Source: Oscillibacter sp. (GTDB lineage Bacteria > Bacillota > Clostridia > Oscillospirales > Oscillospiraceae). Taken from it: 62,721 bases of DNA. The stretch covers positions 1 through 62,721 of the forward strand of contig JAFXQD010000052.1 in NCBI GenBank assembly GCA_017527365.1, written 5' to 3'. Below, one piece after another: positions 17,388 through 26,346 of this stretch. The translations under genes were made by a program, and so were the position numbers. The number at the start of each line of letters is the position of its first letter. Position 1 is the first letter of the stretch. Under the pieces are notes generated by a model, which worked only from the letters and a program-made list of their open reading frames with translations, was not told the origin of the DNA and made no database searches.

Positions 17388-18185
17388 TCAGAACGGCAAA
17401 TCGCCGTCGTCGTCGGACATCTCGGCGAAGCCGGAGGGGGCGGGCTTTTCGGCGGGGGCGGCGCCGTTGTCGGCGGAAGGCGCGGTGCCGTCGTTCGCGG
17501 GGGCGGAGGCGTTGTCCGCCGCAGGCGCGGCGCCGTTGTCGGCGGCGGGGGCGGAATCGTAGCCGCCGTAAGAGGACGCATAGCCGCCGTAAGAAGAGCC
17601 GTAGCCGCCGGAGGAATTGGACGAGTAACCGGAGGCGTAGCCGCCGTAACCGCCGGAGGAGCCGCCGTAGCCGGGGGCGGAACCGTAGCCGCCGGAGGAA
17701 TTGGAGGCGTAGCCGGGGTTCGAGCCGTAGCCGCCGGAGGAATTGGACGAGTAACCGGAGCCATAGCCGCCGTAGCCGGGGGCGGAGCCGTAGCCGCCGG
17801 AGGAGGAGCCGCCGTAAGCGGGGGCGGCGCCGTAGCCGTTGTTAAACTCCCCGTTGGGGGCGTCGCGGCGGCTGTCGCCGAAATAGATGTTGTCGGCGAC
17901 AATCTCAATGGACGTGCGGCGGTTGTTGTCGCGGTCGGTCCACTCCCGCGTCTGCAGGCGCCCGTCCACAACTATCATGCGCCCCTTGGCAAAATAGCGG
18001 CTGACGAACTCCGCCGTGTTCCGCCACGCCACAACGTCGAAAAAGTCGGATTGTCTGGCGCCGTCCTGACCTTTGAAGTCCCGCTCCACCGCGATGCGCA
18101 TGGTGGTGACGGCAATGCCGGCCTGCGTGCGGCGGAGTTCGGGGTCGCGCACAAGCCGCCCCATAATACTTACCTTGTTCAGCAT
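17388..18185 (-). CDS. ssb: Single-stranded DNA-binding protein with long Gly/Tyr/Ser tail
   Basis: A 265-residue SSB. The OB-fold (residues 1-105) begins [18 protein letters not shown], and the protein ends in DDDGDLPF, the acidic tip that binds partner proteins. Between them lie about 95 residues of repeated Gly-Tyr-Ser units ([20 protein letters not shown]) and then an Ala/Pro/Asp linker; typical SSBs of this lineage are 140-180 residues. I start at ATG 18185, behind AAAGAGGAAG, 33 bases inside the longest frame. It lies between rpsF and rpsR in the conserved operon. The tail is expected to be disordered. Confidence 0.95.
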   Translation of the reverse strand: MLNKVSIMGRLVRDPELRRTQAGIAVTTMRIAVERDFKGQDGARQSDFFDVVAWRNTAEFVSRYFAKGRMIVVDGRLQTREWTDRDNNRRTSIEIVADNIYFGDSRRDAPNGEFNNGYGAAPAYGGSSSGGYGSAPGYGGYGSGYSSNSSGGYGSNPGYASNSSGGYGSAPGYGGSSGGYGGYASGYSSNSSGGYGSSYGGYASSYGGYDSAPAADNGAAPAADNASAPANDGTAPSADNGAAPAEKPAPSGFAEMSDDDGDLPF

Positions 18186-18198
18186 GGATTCTTCCTCT

Positions 18199-18495
18199 TT
18201 ACTCGCCCTTGCAGACAATCAGGGAGCGCATAACGCCTTCGGTGATACGGAACACGCGGTCGAGCTCCTTGGGGAACTCCGGCCCGCTGGTAAAGGACAT
18301 CAGGACGTAGTAGCCCTCGTTCTTGAACTTGATGGGATAGGCGAGCTTGCGCGTCCCCCATTCCTCGACTTCCACGGCGGAGCCGTTCTGCTCGGCCAGT
18401 TCGCGGAACTTCGCCACGGTCGCGGCGACGCCTTCCTCTCCCTGCGCGGGGTCGATAATGTATACGACCTCATAGTTGGCGGAAATCTTAGCCAT
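18199..18495 (-). CDS. rpsF: Ribosomal protein S6
   Basis: A 98-residue S6, with YEVVYIIDP at the N-terminus, EEWGTRKLAYPIK in the centre and IVCKGE at the end. It binds S18 in the 30S platform. First gene of rpsF-ssb-rpsR, with a consensus promoter 90-118 bases upstream. Confidence 0.97.
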   Translation of the reverse strand: MAKISANYEVVYIIDPAQGEEGVAATVAKFRELAEQNGSAVEVEEWGTRKLAYPIKFKNEGYYVLMSFTSGPEFPKELDRVFRITEGVMRSLIVCKGE

Positions 18496-18584
18496 ACTTG
18501 CACCTCCTTCTGGACAAACGGCTTTCGCGTCCGGCGCGAAAGCAAGGATTTTTTCCGTGCGCCGTGCTGACGCACAGTTTGTTT

Positions 18585-18613
18585 ATTGTAACGGCGCCGG
18601 GGCGGTTTGTCAA
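18585..18613 (-). promoter_or_regulatory. Promoter of rpsF-ssb-rpsR
   Basis: Minus strand TTGACA (18608-18613) and TACAAT (18585-18590) with a 17-base spacer. It leaves a leader of about 80 bases before rpsF, long enough for the S6:S18 autoregulatory structure known in other bacteria; I did not identify that structure with certainty. Confidence 0.82.
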
Positions 18614-18687
18614 GCGCCTTTTTTCGCGGCGCCGCGAAAAAACATCCCGCCGGCGCGTATTTGCAAGGAAAAAAGTCAAGGTTTCTC

Positions 18688-18716
18688 TTTACAAACGCGG
18701 AAACGTCGGATATAAT
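18688..18716 (+). promoter_or_regulatory. Promoter of prfB
   Basis: TTTACA (18688-18693) and TATAAT (18711-18716) with a 17-base spacer, 32 bases before the prfB start and divergent from the rpsF promoter. Confidence 0.8.
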
Positions 18717-18747
18717 ACCGCCATACCATGGAAAGGAACGGGGAAAC

Positions 18748-19872
18748 ATGGCGCTCATTGAATACGACACCTACAGGCAGAAGTTGCGGGAGCTCAAGCC
18801 CGAACTCGACAAGCTCTCCGCCGCGCTGGATTTGGACGGGGCGCGGCAGGAATCCGCCCGCCTGACCGCAGAGACCGAACAGGACGGCTTCTGGAATGAC
18901 CTCGCCCGTTCCCGCAAGGTGCAGACCCGCTTGAAGCAGTTGCAGAACAAGATTTCCCGGCAGGAGAAGCTCCTTTCCGAGTGGGAGGACTTGTCCGCGC
19001 TCTGCGACATGGGGCGGGAGGCCGACGACGCCGAAATCTTAGCCGAGCTGAAAGAGGAGTACGCCGCGCTGGAGGCGCGGGCGGAGGAAAGCCGGATGTC
19101 AACGCTTCTTTCCGGGGAGTACGACGGCAACAACACAATCTTGCAATTCCACGCGGGCGCGGGCGGCACCGAGGCGCAGGACTGGGCGCAAATGCTCTAC
19201 CGCATGTACACCCGCTGGGCGGAGCGCCACGGGTTCGCCTACAAGACGCTCAACTATGAGGACGGCGACGAGGCGGGGATTAAGTCGGCGGCGATTTCTA
19301 TCGAGGGCGAAAACGCCTACGGGCTTCTCAAAAGCGAAAACGGCATACACCGCCTTGTGCGCATTTCCCCGTTCGACGCCAACGCCCGCCGCCATACGTC
19401 CTTCGCGGCGGTCGAGGTCATGCCCGAAATGGAAGAGGACGATTCCATAGAAATCCGGGACGAGGACATCGAAATGCAGGTCTACCGGGCTTCGGGCGCG
19501 GGCGGCCAGCACGTCAACAAGACTTCGTCCGCCGTGCGGCTCATCCACAAGCCCACGGGCATTGTCGTCGCGTCGCAACAGGAGCGGAGCCAGTTCCAGA
19601 ACAAGGACAACTGCATGAAAATGCTCCGGGCGCGCCTGCTGGAATTGAAGGAACAGCAACACGCCGAGAAGATTTCGGACATTAAGGGCGTGCAGATGAA
19701 AATCGAGTGGGGCAGCCAAATCAGGTCTTACGTGTTCATGCCCTACCAGTTGGTGAAGGACACGCGCACGGGCTACGAAACCAGCGCCATTGACAGCGTG
19801 ATGGACGGCGACCTTGACGGCTTCCTCAACGCCTATTTAACCAAGCTCGCCACGGGCGAACTCCAACGCTAA
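18748..19872 (+). CDS. prfB: Peptide chain release factor 2 without programmed frameshift
   Basis: A 374-residue RF2 that terminates translation at UGA and UAA. The stop-recognition tripeptide SPF is at residues 207-209 and the catalytic GGQ at 252-254. In most bacteria an in-frame UGA near codon 25 forces a +1 frameshift that autoregulates RF2. Here the corresponding place (18826-18831) reads CTG GAT within one continuous frame, so that control is absent. The start is ATG 18748 behind GGAAAGGAA; the -10 box lies just upstream, excluding earlier starts. Confidence 0.96.
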   Translation: MALIEYDTYRQKLRELKPELDKLSAALDLDGARQESARLTAETEQDGFWNDLARSRKVQTRLKQLQNKISRQEKLLSEWEDLSALCDMGREADDAEILAELKEEYAALEARAEESRMSTLLSGEYDGNNTILQFHAGAGGTEAQDWAQMLYRMYTRWAERHGFAYKTLNYEDGDEAGIKSAAISIEGENAYGLLKSENGIHRLVRISPFDANARRHTSFAAVEVMPEMEEDDSIEIRDEDIEMQVYRASGAGGQHVNKTSSAVRLIHKPTGIVVASQQERSQFQNKDNCMKMLRARLLELKEQQHAEKISDIKGVQMKIEWGSQIRSYVFMPYQLVKDTRTGYETSAIDSVMDGDLDGFLNAYLTKLATGELQR

Positions 19873-19898
19873 TCCCCCGCCGTATCCATAAAGCGGAA

Positions 19899-19935
19899 TA
19901 AAAACAGCCCTCTCCCGCGTCGCGGGAGGGGGTAG
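19899..19935 (+). terminator. Hairpin behind prfB
   Basis: CCCTCTCCCGCG and its inverted copy CGCGGGAGGG with a tight loop. The T-run is missing, so termination strength is uncertain. Confidence 0.5.
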
Positions 19936-19990
19936 CGCGTCGAACTCAGGCGCGAAAAGGCTTGGCGCTTTACGAAAGGATGTGTTTCCC

Positions 19991-21367
19991 ATGCCGCAAA
20001 AGCCGAACGAAAACAAAATGGGCGTCATGCCCGTCGGGCGCCTCCTGTTCGGAATGGCGATTCCTATGATGTTCTCCATGCTCTTTCAGGCGCTCTACAA
20101 CGTCGTGGACAGCATTTTTGTCGCCCGCATCGGGCAGGACGCCCTCAACGCCGTGTCGCTGGCGTTCCCGTTGCAGAACCTGATGATTTCCGTCGGCGTC
20201 GGCACGTCCGTCGGCATGAACGCGCTCTTGTCGCGCTCTCTGGGCGAGGGCAAGCAGGACGCCGCCGACCGCGCCGCCAACGTCGCAATCTTTCTCAGCC
20301 TGTGCAGTTTCGCGGCGTTCGCCGTGATTGGGCTGGGCTTCTCCGGGCTGTTCTTCCGCTCCCTCACGCAAAACGAGCAAATCATCCGCTACGGCTCCGC
20401 CTATACGGGCATTTGCTTGGGCGTTTCCGTCGGCGCCATGGGGCAGTGCTGTTTTGAACGGATGTTGCAGTCCACGGGGCGGACGGGCCTTTCCATGGCG
20501 ACGCAGGTCACGGGCGCGGCGATTAACATTGTCCTCGACCCTATCCTGATTTTCGGCTTGTTCGGCTTCCCGCGCATGGAGGTTGCCGGAGCCGCCGTCG
20601 CCACCGTCGCCGGGCAGATTGTCGCGGCGCTCATGGCGCTGTGGTTCAACGTCCGCCGCAATCCCGACGTGCGTTTGAGCGCCCGCGAAATCCGCTGGCA
20701 CGCCCCCACGGCGCGGGAGATTTACCGCGTCGGCGTCCCGTCGATACTCATGATGTCCGTGGGCTCCGTGATGAACTTCTTCCTCAACCGGATTCTGATT
20801 TCCTTCACGGAGGCGGCCACCGCCGTTTTCGGCGTCTACTTCAAGTTGCAGAGCTTCGTGTTCATGCCCGTGTTCGGCTTGAACAACGCCATGGTGCCGA
20901 TTGTCGCCTACAACTACGGCGCGGCGAAAGCCGAACGCATGAAGCAAACCATCCGGCTGGCGGCGGCGTCCGCCGTGTGCCTCATGACTGCGGGGCTGCT
21001 CCTGTTCCAGTTCGCGCCGGGCGCCCTGCTGGGCTTCTTCGACCCGTCGGAGGAAATGCGGAGTATCGGCGTCGTCGCCCTGCGGATTATCAGTTTCTGC
21101 TTCCCGTTCGCGGGGTTCGGGATTGTCTCTGGCTCCGTCTGCCAAGCGATTGGGAACCCGTTCCATACGCTGGTTATCTCCGTGTGCCGACAGTTGGTGG
21201 TGCTGTTGCCGTCGGCGTGGCTCTTGTCGCTGACGGGGCGGCTGGAATGGGTGTGGCTCGCCTTCGTCATCGCCGAGGGCGCGTCCATGCTGTTGAGCGC
21301 GGTATTCCTGCGGCGGACGCTCAAGGACGCCGACGAAAATTTCCGCGCAAGGGGCGTTGCGGCTTGA
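19991..21367 (+). CDS. MATE family efflux transporter
   Basis: A 458-residue multidrug/toxin extrusion protein with about 12 hydrophobic segments and two internally related halves. The first helix carries the typical MFSMLFQALYNVVDSIFVARIGQDALNAVS pattern in parts, and the second half begins with REIYRVGVPSILMMSVGS. Such proteins export cationic compounds in exchange for Na+ or H+. ATG 19991 follows GAAAGGA; a GTG nine bases earlier is possible. No regulator gene is adjacent. Confidence 0.92.
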   Translation: MPQKPNENKMGVMPVGRLLFGMAIPMMFSMLFQALYNVVDSIFVARIGQDALNAVSLAFPLQNLMISVGVGTSVGMNALLSRSLGEGKQDAADRAANVAIFLSLCSFAAFAVIGLGFSGLFFRSLTQNEQIIRYGSAYTGICLGVSVGAMGQCCFERMLQSTGRTGLSMATQVTGAAINIVLDPILIFGLFGFPRMEVAGAAVATVAGQIVAALMALWFNVRRNPDVRLSAREIRWHAPTAREIYRVGVPSILMMSVGSVMNFFLNRILISFTEAATAVFGVYFKLQSFVFMPVFGLNNAMVPIVAYNYGAAKAERMKQTIRLAAASAVCLMTAGLLLFQFAPGALLGFFDPSEEMRSIGVVALRIISFCFPFAGFGIVSGSVCQAIGNPFHTLVISVCRQLVVLLPSAWLLSLTGRLEWVWLAFVIAEGASMLLSAVFLRRTLKDADENFRARGVAA

Positions 21368-21428
21368 CCCGGAACCGCCGATATGTAAGCGCAAACGCAA
21401 CCGCATGAAAAGAAAGAAGGGAGAGACG

Positions 21429-24400
21429 ATGATAGAGGAAAAGACCCTGTTGGAGCGACTTCGGAAGGGCTTCCAAGACGGGATTGTGTACGCAAGCCAG
21501 CTAAGGAAAAAAGAAAAGCTGTGCGCCGCGCTGAACCGCCTTTCCCTGTCGGAAGGACAGACGGCGGCGCAATGGCTCGCGGCGCGGGGCTTGACATGGG
21601 CGGAGACCGGTTACGTCGAGGTCGACATGCGCCCCAGAGGGAAAGCCCATTCCCCCGGCGGCTTCACCGCCTACGACATCGCGCACTTTGCGTTCCGCAA
21701 ATACCCCCTTGTCGGCGCCTACGTCCTGACCCCGGAAGAGGACAGGCTTCTTTATCAGGAATGCAAGACCACCATCAAGCAGTTTTTGCGCGCCGACTAT
21801 TCCGCCGACCGTCAGGCGTGCGCCGTGCTCATGCTGGAGGCGGTGCGCGCCGTGCGCGGCTGGAACTGGCGCGACCGCGACGCCGCCGCCGCCGAGGGCG
21901 AGTTCTGGCGCTACCTGTTTCAGCAATTTGGAATCCATACGGAAAACTCGTCCACGGCGGAAGAACGCCTGATTGACGGCTTCACCATGGCGATTGAGAC
22001 CGTGGCGGAGTTCTACCGCCGCTTTCAGGCGCCCAAGGGGCGCTTGCAGTACAGCACGACTTTGCTTTTGCACGCCCTTTCGCCGCGCTCCGAGACGGAG
22101 GACTTGTTCCGGGAGCTGTTCCACTTCTACACCCGCACGTTGCGCTACCAGTACCGCGCCGGGGACGTGGGCTTCGCGGCGCTGGCCGAGGATTTGCTGG
22201 CGCGGTGGGACGCCGAGGCGGAAGCCCGCGACCCGGCGGCGCAGGAGCGCAAGGGCCCCCGCCAGAAAACGCACAAAATCGGGCGCCCGCGCAAGGAGGA
22301 CTTAATCGAGCTGGAATCGCCCCCGATTTCCGGCTTCCACGCGCTGTTCCGCTACCGCCCGGACTACGCCGCCGCGCTCTGCGACGAGATTGTCCGGAAA
22401 ATGGACATCCTGCTCAAAGAGGAGGAGCCGCTGGACACCGCCCGCGACTACTGGGGCTTGCTCTTGACGGAGTGGTACCGCCGCAAGGCTTCGGCGGAAC
22501 GCGCCCGCATTCAGGAGGCGCGGCGCGCCGTCCGCCCCGAATACGTGGCGGTGTCGTCGGGGGCTATCTCCCTGCGCTACGCCATGCGCCGGGGGCGCGT
22601 CGGGCTGGAAATCCCCGGCATACGCCTGCCCGCTTTGAGCGACGAAATGCCCGTCCTGCGCGTCTTTCAGGGCGGCGAGGCCATTTATTCCGAGACGCTG
22701 GAAGCCTCCGGGACGATTCCCACCACCGCCGGGCGATTCCTGCCCCTTGACGAAATCGGCTTTGACTTCTCCCAGCCGCCCGAACTGGGCGCGGAAATCA
22801 AATACCAAGGCGCCCTGCTCTACCGCTCCGGGGAGGAGCTCCGCCGCAAGTGGCTTTTGTTCGACGAGGCGGGGAACCTGCGCAAGCCCAAAAGCGGCGA
22901 GGCGTGGCTGTTCGTCGGCTCCGGGCAGGAAGTCTCCGTAGACGGCGGCGACGCCGCGCTTTGCGACTTCCCCGGACGGCTCTACCGTATGCAAATGGGC
23001 GGCGTGTCGCGCCTGTCCGTGGACGGGCGGGAGGTGTTTTCGGCGACGGTCTCGCGCTTCCGCCATCATACGTCCCTGCGCCGCGTCGGGCTTCTCCGCG
23101 CCGACGCCAACGGCAAGCTCTGCGACATCCTCCCCGGCGCCTTCAAACTGCTTATCCGCATGACCGACTACGACCGCGCCATACGCTACCGCGTCCGCGC
23201 CGACGGCGAGGAGGTTCCCCGCGACGCGCTGGAAATCGGCAAGAGCGAAATTGCCTTCACGCCCCCCGGCGCCCCCCAAGCCCCGCACTGCGTGCAGGTC
23301 TTTGACCAGAACGGCGTCCTGCGCGACGAGTACAACTACATGATTCTCAACGGGTGCCGCGTCGCCATGGACCGCCGCCTGTACCGGGAAGGCGCCGACG
23401 AGGTCAACGTCAAGATTTCATGGAACACGCGCTCCCGGCAGTACGCCCTGCCCCTGCCCCCCGGCACGGACACCGTCCCCATCACCCTGCCGGGGCTGCA
23501 CTACCCGCTGGAAATCGAGGCGCCCGTCGTGCACTGCTCCTTCCGGGGGCGCAACGCGTTCTTGTCGGCGGAGGCCGTATGGCACAAGGACATCGCCCCC
23601 GACGAGGCCTTGACGCTCCGCCTGCCGTCCGGGTGGAACGGGCAGGCCATGCTCGGCATTGCGCCCGTGCCGCCCGACGAAAGCGGCGGACGCTTCAATC
23701 TGGGCGCGTTGCTTGCGCGGGGCGGCGACTTCGGCGCGGAGGCGCCGCTGTGGGTCTCCCTCTGGGACGGCGCCGGCCCCAGCCGCCGCGTCAATTACCA
23801 AATCGCCACGCTGATGTTCCGCCCCGCCTTCCGCCGCAACCCGCTGGAAGTCGAAAACGGGCGGCTGCTCTGGCAGGCGGAGGACAATTTTGTAGGGGAG
23901 GCGGGGAGCCGCTTCGAGGTCGTTTGCATACGCCCCAACGGCGCCGAACTGCGCTTCCAGACCGACGCCTCCGACGCCGCGCTGTGCGATACCCGCGACT
24001 TCCGCGAGGGGCGTTACGCCTGCAAGGTTTACCCGCTTGACGGCGAAAGCGTCGCGCCCGACGCCGCGCCCCTCTTCGACGGGAGCGTGATTATCGGCGA
24101 TTCCCGCAAGTTCGCTTTCTCCGGGAAGCAAATCGTCGTCACGGGCGCGCTCTGCTGGGACTTCGACGCCGACGACCTAAAGAGCGTCCCCATGGAATCC
24201 GGTTGCGGCGTCCTGCGCGACATCCAATATCAGGGCGCGAGCCTGCCCCCCGGCGAAAGCATCCAGTCCTCCGAATACTCCGCCACCCTCTACTATACCG
24301 ACGAGGACACCGGGGACCTGTTGCCCTTCCATACCCGCGCCGACGATTACTTTGAGCAGGTCAACCCCGTCACGCTCTGGACTATCAACGAACACCTGCT

Positions 24401-24581
24401 TATTTTGCAGGGCGCCACGGGCGACACGCTCTATATCGACAACCAGACCGCCACCATTTTGTACCGCAACCCCGACAGCGTGATGACCCGCGACGAACAG
24501 CGCGAGCGGCTGGAAACCCCGGACTATTTCGAGTACCGCGTGGAGGACGCCCCCCGCGAGGAGAACGCCGATTCGGAGTAA
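21429..24581 (+). CDS. Large protein of unknown function (1050 residues)
   Basis: A 1050-residue soluble protein I do not recognise. The first 290 residues are helical (contains FTAYDIAHFAFRKYPLVGAY and a Trp/Arg-rich block near 145-155); a basic linker with KIGRPRKED, resembling an AT-hook, lies near 300; residues 410-1030 are strand-rich with repeated segments that look like several Ig-like or beta-sandwich units. No signal peptide, membrane segment or catalytic motif was seen. I start at ATG 21429 behind AAGGGAG (21417-21423). It sits alone between the MATE exporter and a strong terminator. Composition matches the chromosome, so there is no sign of recent transfer. Confidence 0.8.
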   Translation: MIEEKTLLERLRKGFQDGIVYASQLRKKEKLCAALNRLSLSEGQTAAQWLAARGLTWAETGYVEVDMRPRGKAHSPGGFTAYDIAHFAFRKYPLVGAYVLTPEEDRLLYQECKTTIKQFLRADYSADRQACAVLMLEAVRAVRGWNWRDRDAAAAEGEFWRYLFQQFGIHTENSSTAEERLIDGFTMAIETVAEFYRRFQAPKGRLQYSTTLLLHALSPRSETEDLFRELFHFYTRTLRYQYRAGDVGFAALAEDLLARWDAEAEARDPAAQERKGPRQKTHKIGRPRKEDLIELESPPISGFHALFRYRPDYAAALCDEIVRKMDILLKEEEPLDTARDYWGLLLTEWYRRKASAERARIQEARRAVRPEYVAVSSGAISLRYAMRRGRVGLEIPGIRLPALSDEMPVLRVFQGGEAIYSETLEASGTIPTTAGRFLPLDEIGFDFSQPPELGAEIKYQGALLYRSGEELRRKWLLFDEAGNLRKPKSGEAWLFVGSGQEVSVDGGDAALCDFPGRLYRMQMGGVSRLSVDGREVFSATVSRFRHHTSLRRVGLLRADANGKLCDILPGAFKLLIRMTDYDRAIRYRVRADGEEVPRDALEIGKSEIAFTPPGAPQAPHCVQVFDQNGVLRDEYNYMILNGCRVAMDRRLYREGADEVNVKISWNTRSRQYALPLPPGTDTVPITLPGLHYPLEIEAPVVHCSFRGRNAFLSAEAVWHKDIAPDEALTLRLPSGWNGQAMLGIAPVPPDESGGRFNLGALLARGGDFGAEAPLWVSLWDGAGPSRRVNYQIATLMFRPAFRRNPLEVENGRLLWQAEDNFVGEAGSRFEVVCIRPNGAELRFQTDASDAALCDTRDFREGRYACKVYPLDGESVAPDAAPLFDGSVIIGDSRKFAFSGKQIVVTGALCWDFDADDLKSVPMESGCGVLRDIQYQGASLPPGESIQSSEYSATLYYTDEDTGDLLPFHTRADDYFEQVNPVTLWTINEHLLILQGATGDTLYIDNQTATILYRNPDSVMTRDEQRERLETPDYFEYRVEDAPREENADSE

Positions 24582-24593
24582 CCCCGCGATAAG

Positions 24594-24623
24594 AAAGGCC
24601 CCGTCCGTGGGACGGGGCTTTTC
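24594..24623 (+). terminator. Rho-independent terminator
   Basis: AAAGGCCCCGTCC, a 4-base loop, then GACGGGGCTTTT followed by CT. This is a textbook stem with a T-run behind the 1050-residue gene. Confidence 0.85.
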
Positions 24624-24673
24624 TCCGCGCAACTTGGCGGGGCGTTCCGCGCATTCTCTGTGTAAAATGACGG

Positions 24674-24702
24674 TTGAAGCCGCCGGGGAAATAGAGTATA
24701 AT
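24674..24702 (+). promoter_or_regulatory. Promoter of the aminotransferase gene
   Basis: TTGAAG (24674-24679) and TATAAT (24697-24702) with a 17-base spacer, 37 bases before the start codon. Confidence 0.75.
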
Positions 24703-24739
24703 ATAAATTGAAAATTCAGGCCGAAAGGATGATGAGAAC

Positions 24740-26026
24740 ATGGCGGAATTTGTGAAGGAATACGCGGCGCTGACGCCGGAAGAGCGGGCGCGGGAGTATG
24801 ACGCGGCGCGTGAGGAATGGGAGCGCTTCAAGGCAAGCGGCCTGAAATTGAATATGGCTCGCGGCAAGCCCGGCAAGGAACAGCTTGACGTGGTCAGCGG
24901 GATTTTTTTCCGTATGCTCGAACACGACGAGTACCTTTCCGACGGCGAGGACGTGCGCAACTACGGCGAGCTGGCCGGACTGCCGTCCGCCCGCCGCCTC
25001 TTTGCCGATATTCTGGACTGCAAGCCCGAACAGGTCTTTGTCGGCGGCAACGCGAGCTTGCAACTGATGTACGACACGATTTCCAAGGGCTTCACCCACG
25101 GGCTTCTGCACAGCTCCGGGCCGTGGTTCAAGGAGGGGATGATTCGCTGGCTCTGCCCCGTCCCCGGCTACGACCGCCACTTCCGCATTACCGAGGACTT
25201 CGGCTTCGAGATGATTCCCGTGCCCATGACCCCCAACGGCCCCAATATGGATTTTGTGGAGTCCGCCGTCAAGGACCCCAGCGTCAAGGGGATGTGGTGC
25301 GTGCCCAAGTATTCCAACCCCCAAGGCGTCATTTACTCCGAGGAAACCATTCATCGACTGGCGTCCATGAAAACCGCCGCGCCCGACTTCCTGCTCATGT
25401 GGGACAACGCCTATGTCGTGCACGAGTTCGAGGGCGAGTACCAGCCCTTCCCCGACATGCTCTCCGTCTGCGCCGAGCACGGCAACCCCCACCGCGTCAT
25501 TGAGTTCGCGTCCACGTCGAAAATCACGCTTCCCGGCGCGGGCGTGTCGTGCTTCGCCTGCTCCGTCGAGAACATGACGTATTTGAAACGCCTGCTTTCG
25601 GTACAGGCGATTAGCTTCGACAAGGTCAACCAACAGCGCCACGTGCTCTATCTGCGGAGCAAGCAGCGCACGCTTGACCTTATGAAAGAGCACGCCGCGA
25701 TTCTGCGCCCCAAGTTCCGCTGCGTGGAGGAGACGCTGGAAAACAAAATCGGAAAGCTGAACATCGCAAAGTGGAACCATCCCAAGGGCGGCTACTTCAT
25801 TTCGCTGGACGCCATGCCGGGGACGGCGCGCCGTGCCTTGCACCTGTGCCATCAGGCGGGCGTGACCATGACGGCGGCGGGCGCCACGTACCCTTACGGG
25901 CTCGACCCGCTCGACAGCAATATTAGAATCGCGCCATCGTACCCGCCCATCGGCGAACTGCGCAAGGCGGCGGAAATCCTGTGCGTGTGCCTGCGCCTCG
26001 CCGCGCTTGAAAAGTTGGAAGGATAA
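24740..26026 (+). CDS. PLP-dependent aminotransferase, aspartate aminotransferase type Ic
   Basis: A 428-residue fold-type I aminotransferase. The Schiff-base lysine lies in STSKITLPGAG (about residue 257), the substrate-proximal WDNAYVVHEF and the NPQG motif are present, and an Arg for the alpha-carboxylate is in NIRIAPSYPP near 395. The sequence style (GKPGKEQLDVV at the N-terminus, KWNHPKGGYFISLD) fits the subgroup Ic aspartate aminotransferases, sometimes annotated as MocR-like aminotransferase domains, which convert aspartate plus 2-oxoglutarate to oxaloacetate plus glutamate. The start follows GAAAGGA. It is monocistronic. Confidence 0.88.
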   Translation: MAEFVKEYAALTPEERAREYDAAREEWERFKASGLKLNMARGKPGKEQLDVVSGIFFRMLEHDEYLSDGEDVRNYGELAGLPSARRLFADILDCKPEQVFVGGNASLQLMYDTISKGFTHGLLHSSGPWFKEGMIRWLCPVPGYDRHFRITEDFGFEMIPVPMTPNGPNMDFVESAVKDPSVKGMWCVPKYSNPQGVIYSEETIHRLASMKTAAPDFLLMWDNAYVVHEFEGEYQPFPDMLSVCAEHGNPHRVIEFASTSKITLPGAGVSCFACSVENMTYLKRLLSVQAISFDKVNQQRHVLYLRSKQRTLDLMKEHAAILRPKFRCVEETLENKIGKLNIAKWNHPKGGYFISLDAMPGTARRALHLCHQAGVTMTAAGATYPYGLDPLDSNIRIAPSYPPIGELRKAAEILCVCLRLAALEKLEG

Positions 26027-26142
26027 GCGGAAACGCCCCGTTTTCGATAGCCGCCGCGCCGTCTTGGGGCTTGCGGCGCGGACGCCCGAAGAGCGCGCAA
26101 ACGGCGGCGTTTTCCCGAAAATTTACATGCAACACATTGCAA

Positions 26143-26197
26143 ATTTGTCCTTCCCCCGGAACGGGGGAAGGTGTCGCGCAGCGACGGATGGGGGCGA
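26143..26197 (+). repeat. Diverged single-module repeat, copy E
   Basis: CTTCCCCCGGAACGGGGGAAG followed by TGTCGCGCAGCGACGGATGGGGG. The sequence differs from copies A-D but keeps the plan of module 1: a C-run/G-run hairpin, then a TGTCGC...GCGAC hairpin, then a G-run. Confidence 0.55.
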
Positions 26198-26245
26198 ATG
26201 CCGCGATTGCCAACGATTAAAATCCGGAAAAGCCCCGAAAAGCGA

Positions 26246-26274
26246 TTGACGCGGCGGCGGGAATCTGTTAAAAT
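26246..26274 (+). promoter_or_regulatory. Promoter of the NfnAB-type operon
   Basis: TTGACG (26246-26251) and TAAAAT (26269-26274) with a 17-base spacer. Confidence 0.72.
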
Positions 26275-26346
26275 TAAAACAATCTTGCGAAACGCAATGG
26301 CGGACAGCGCGTGACGCAAACCTGAAAAGGGGAAAGAAGGAACACT

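Larger units (their letters stand above)
26027..26346. other. Intergenic stretch with a diverged hairpin repeat and a promoter
   Basis: No gene is supported here. It holds repeat E (26143-26197) and the promoter of the downstream oxidoreductase operon (26246-26274). Confidence 0.6.

Noticed and set aside
17560-17860. Short tandem repeats that could suggest a CRISPR array
   Set aside because: They are irregular, in frame and encode the Gly-Tyr-Ser tail of SSB; no unique spacers of constant length.
18607-18747. Upstream extension of prfB
   Set aside because: It includes the prfB promoter and a Lys/Arg-rich stretch without homology to RF2; ATG 18748 fits.
19970-21406. 478-residue frame on the minus strand
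   Set aside because: Antisense to the MATE gene; low-complexity Arg/Gln/Glu/His composition.
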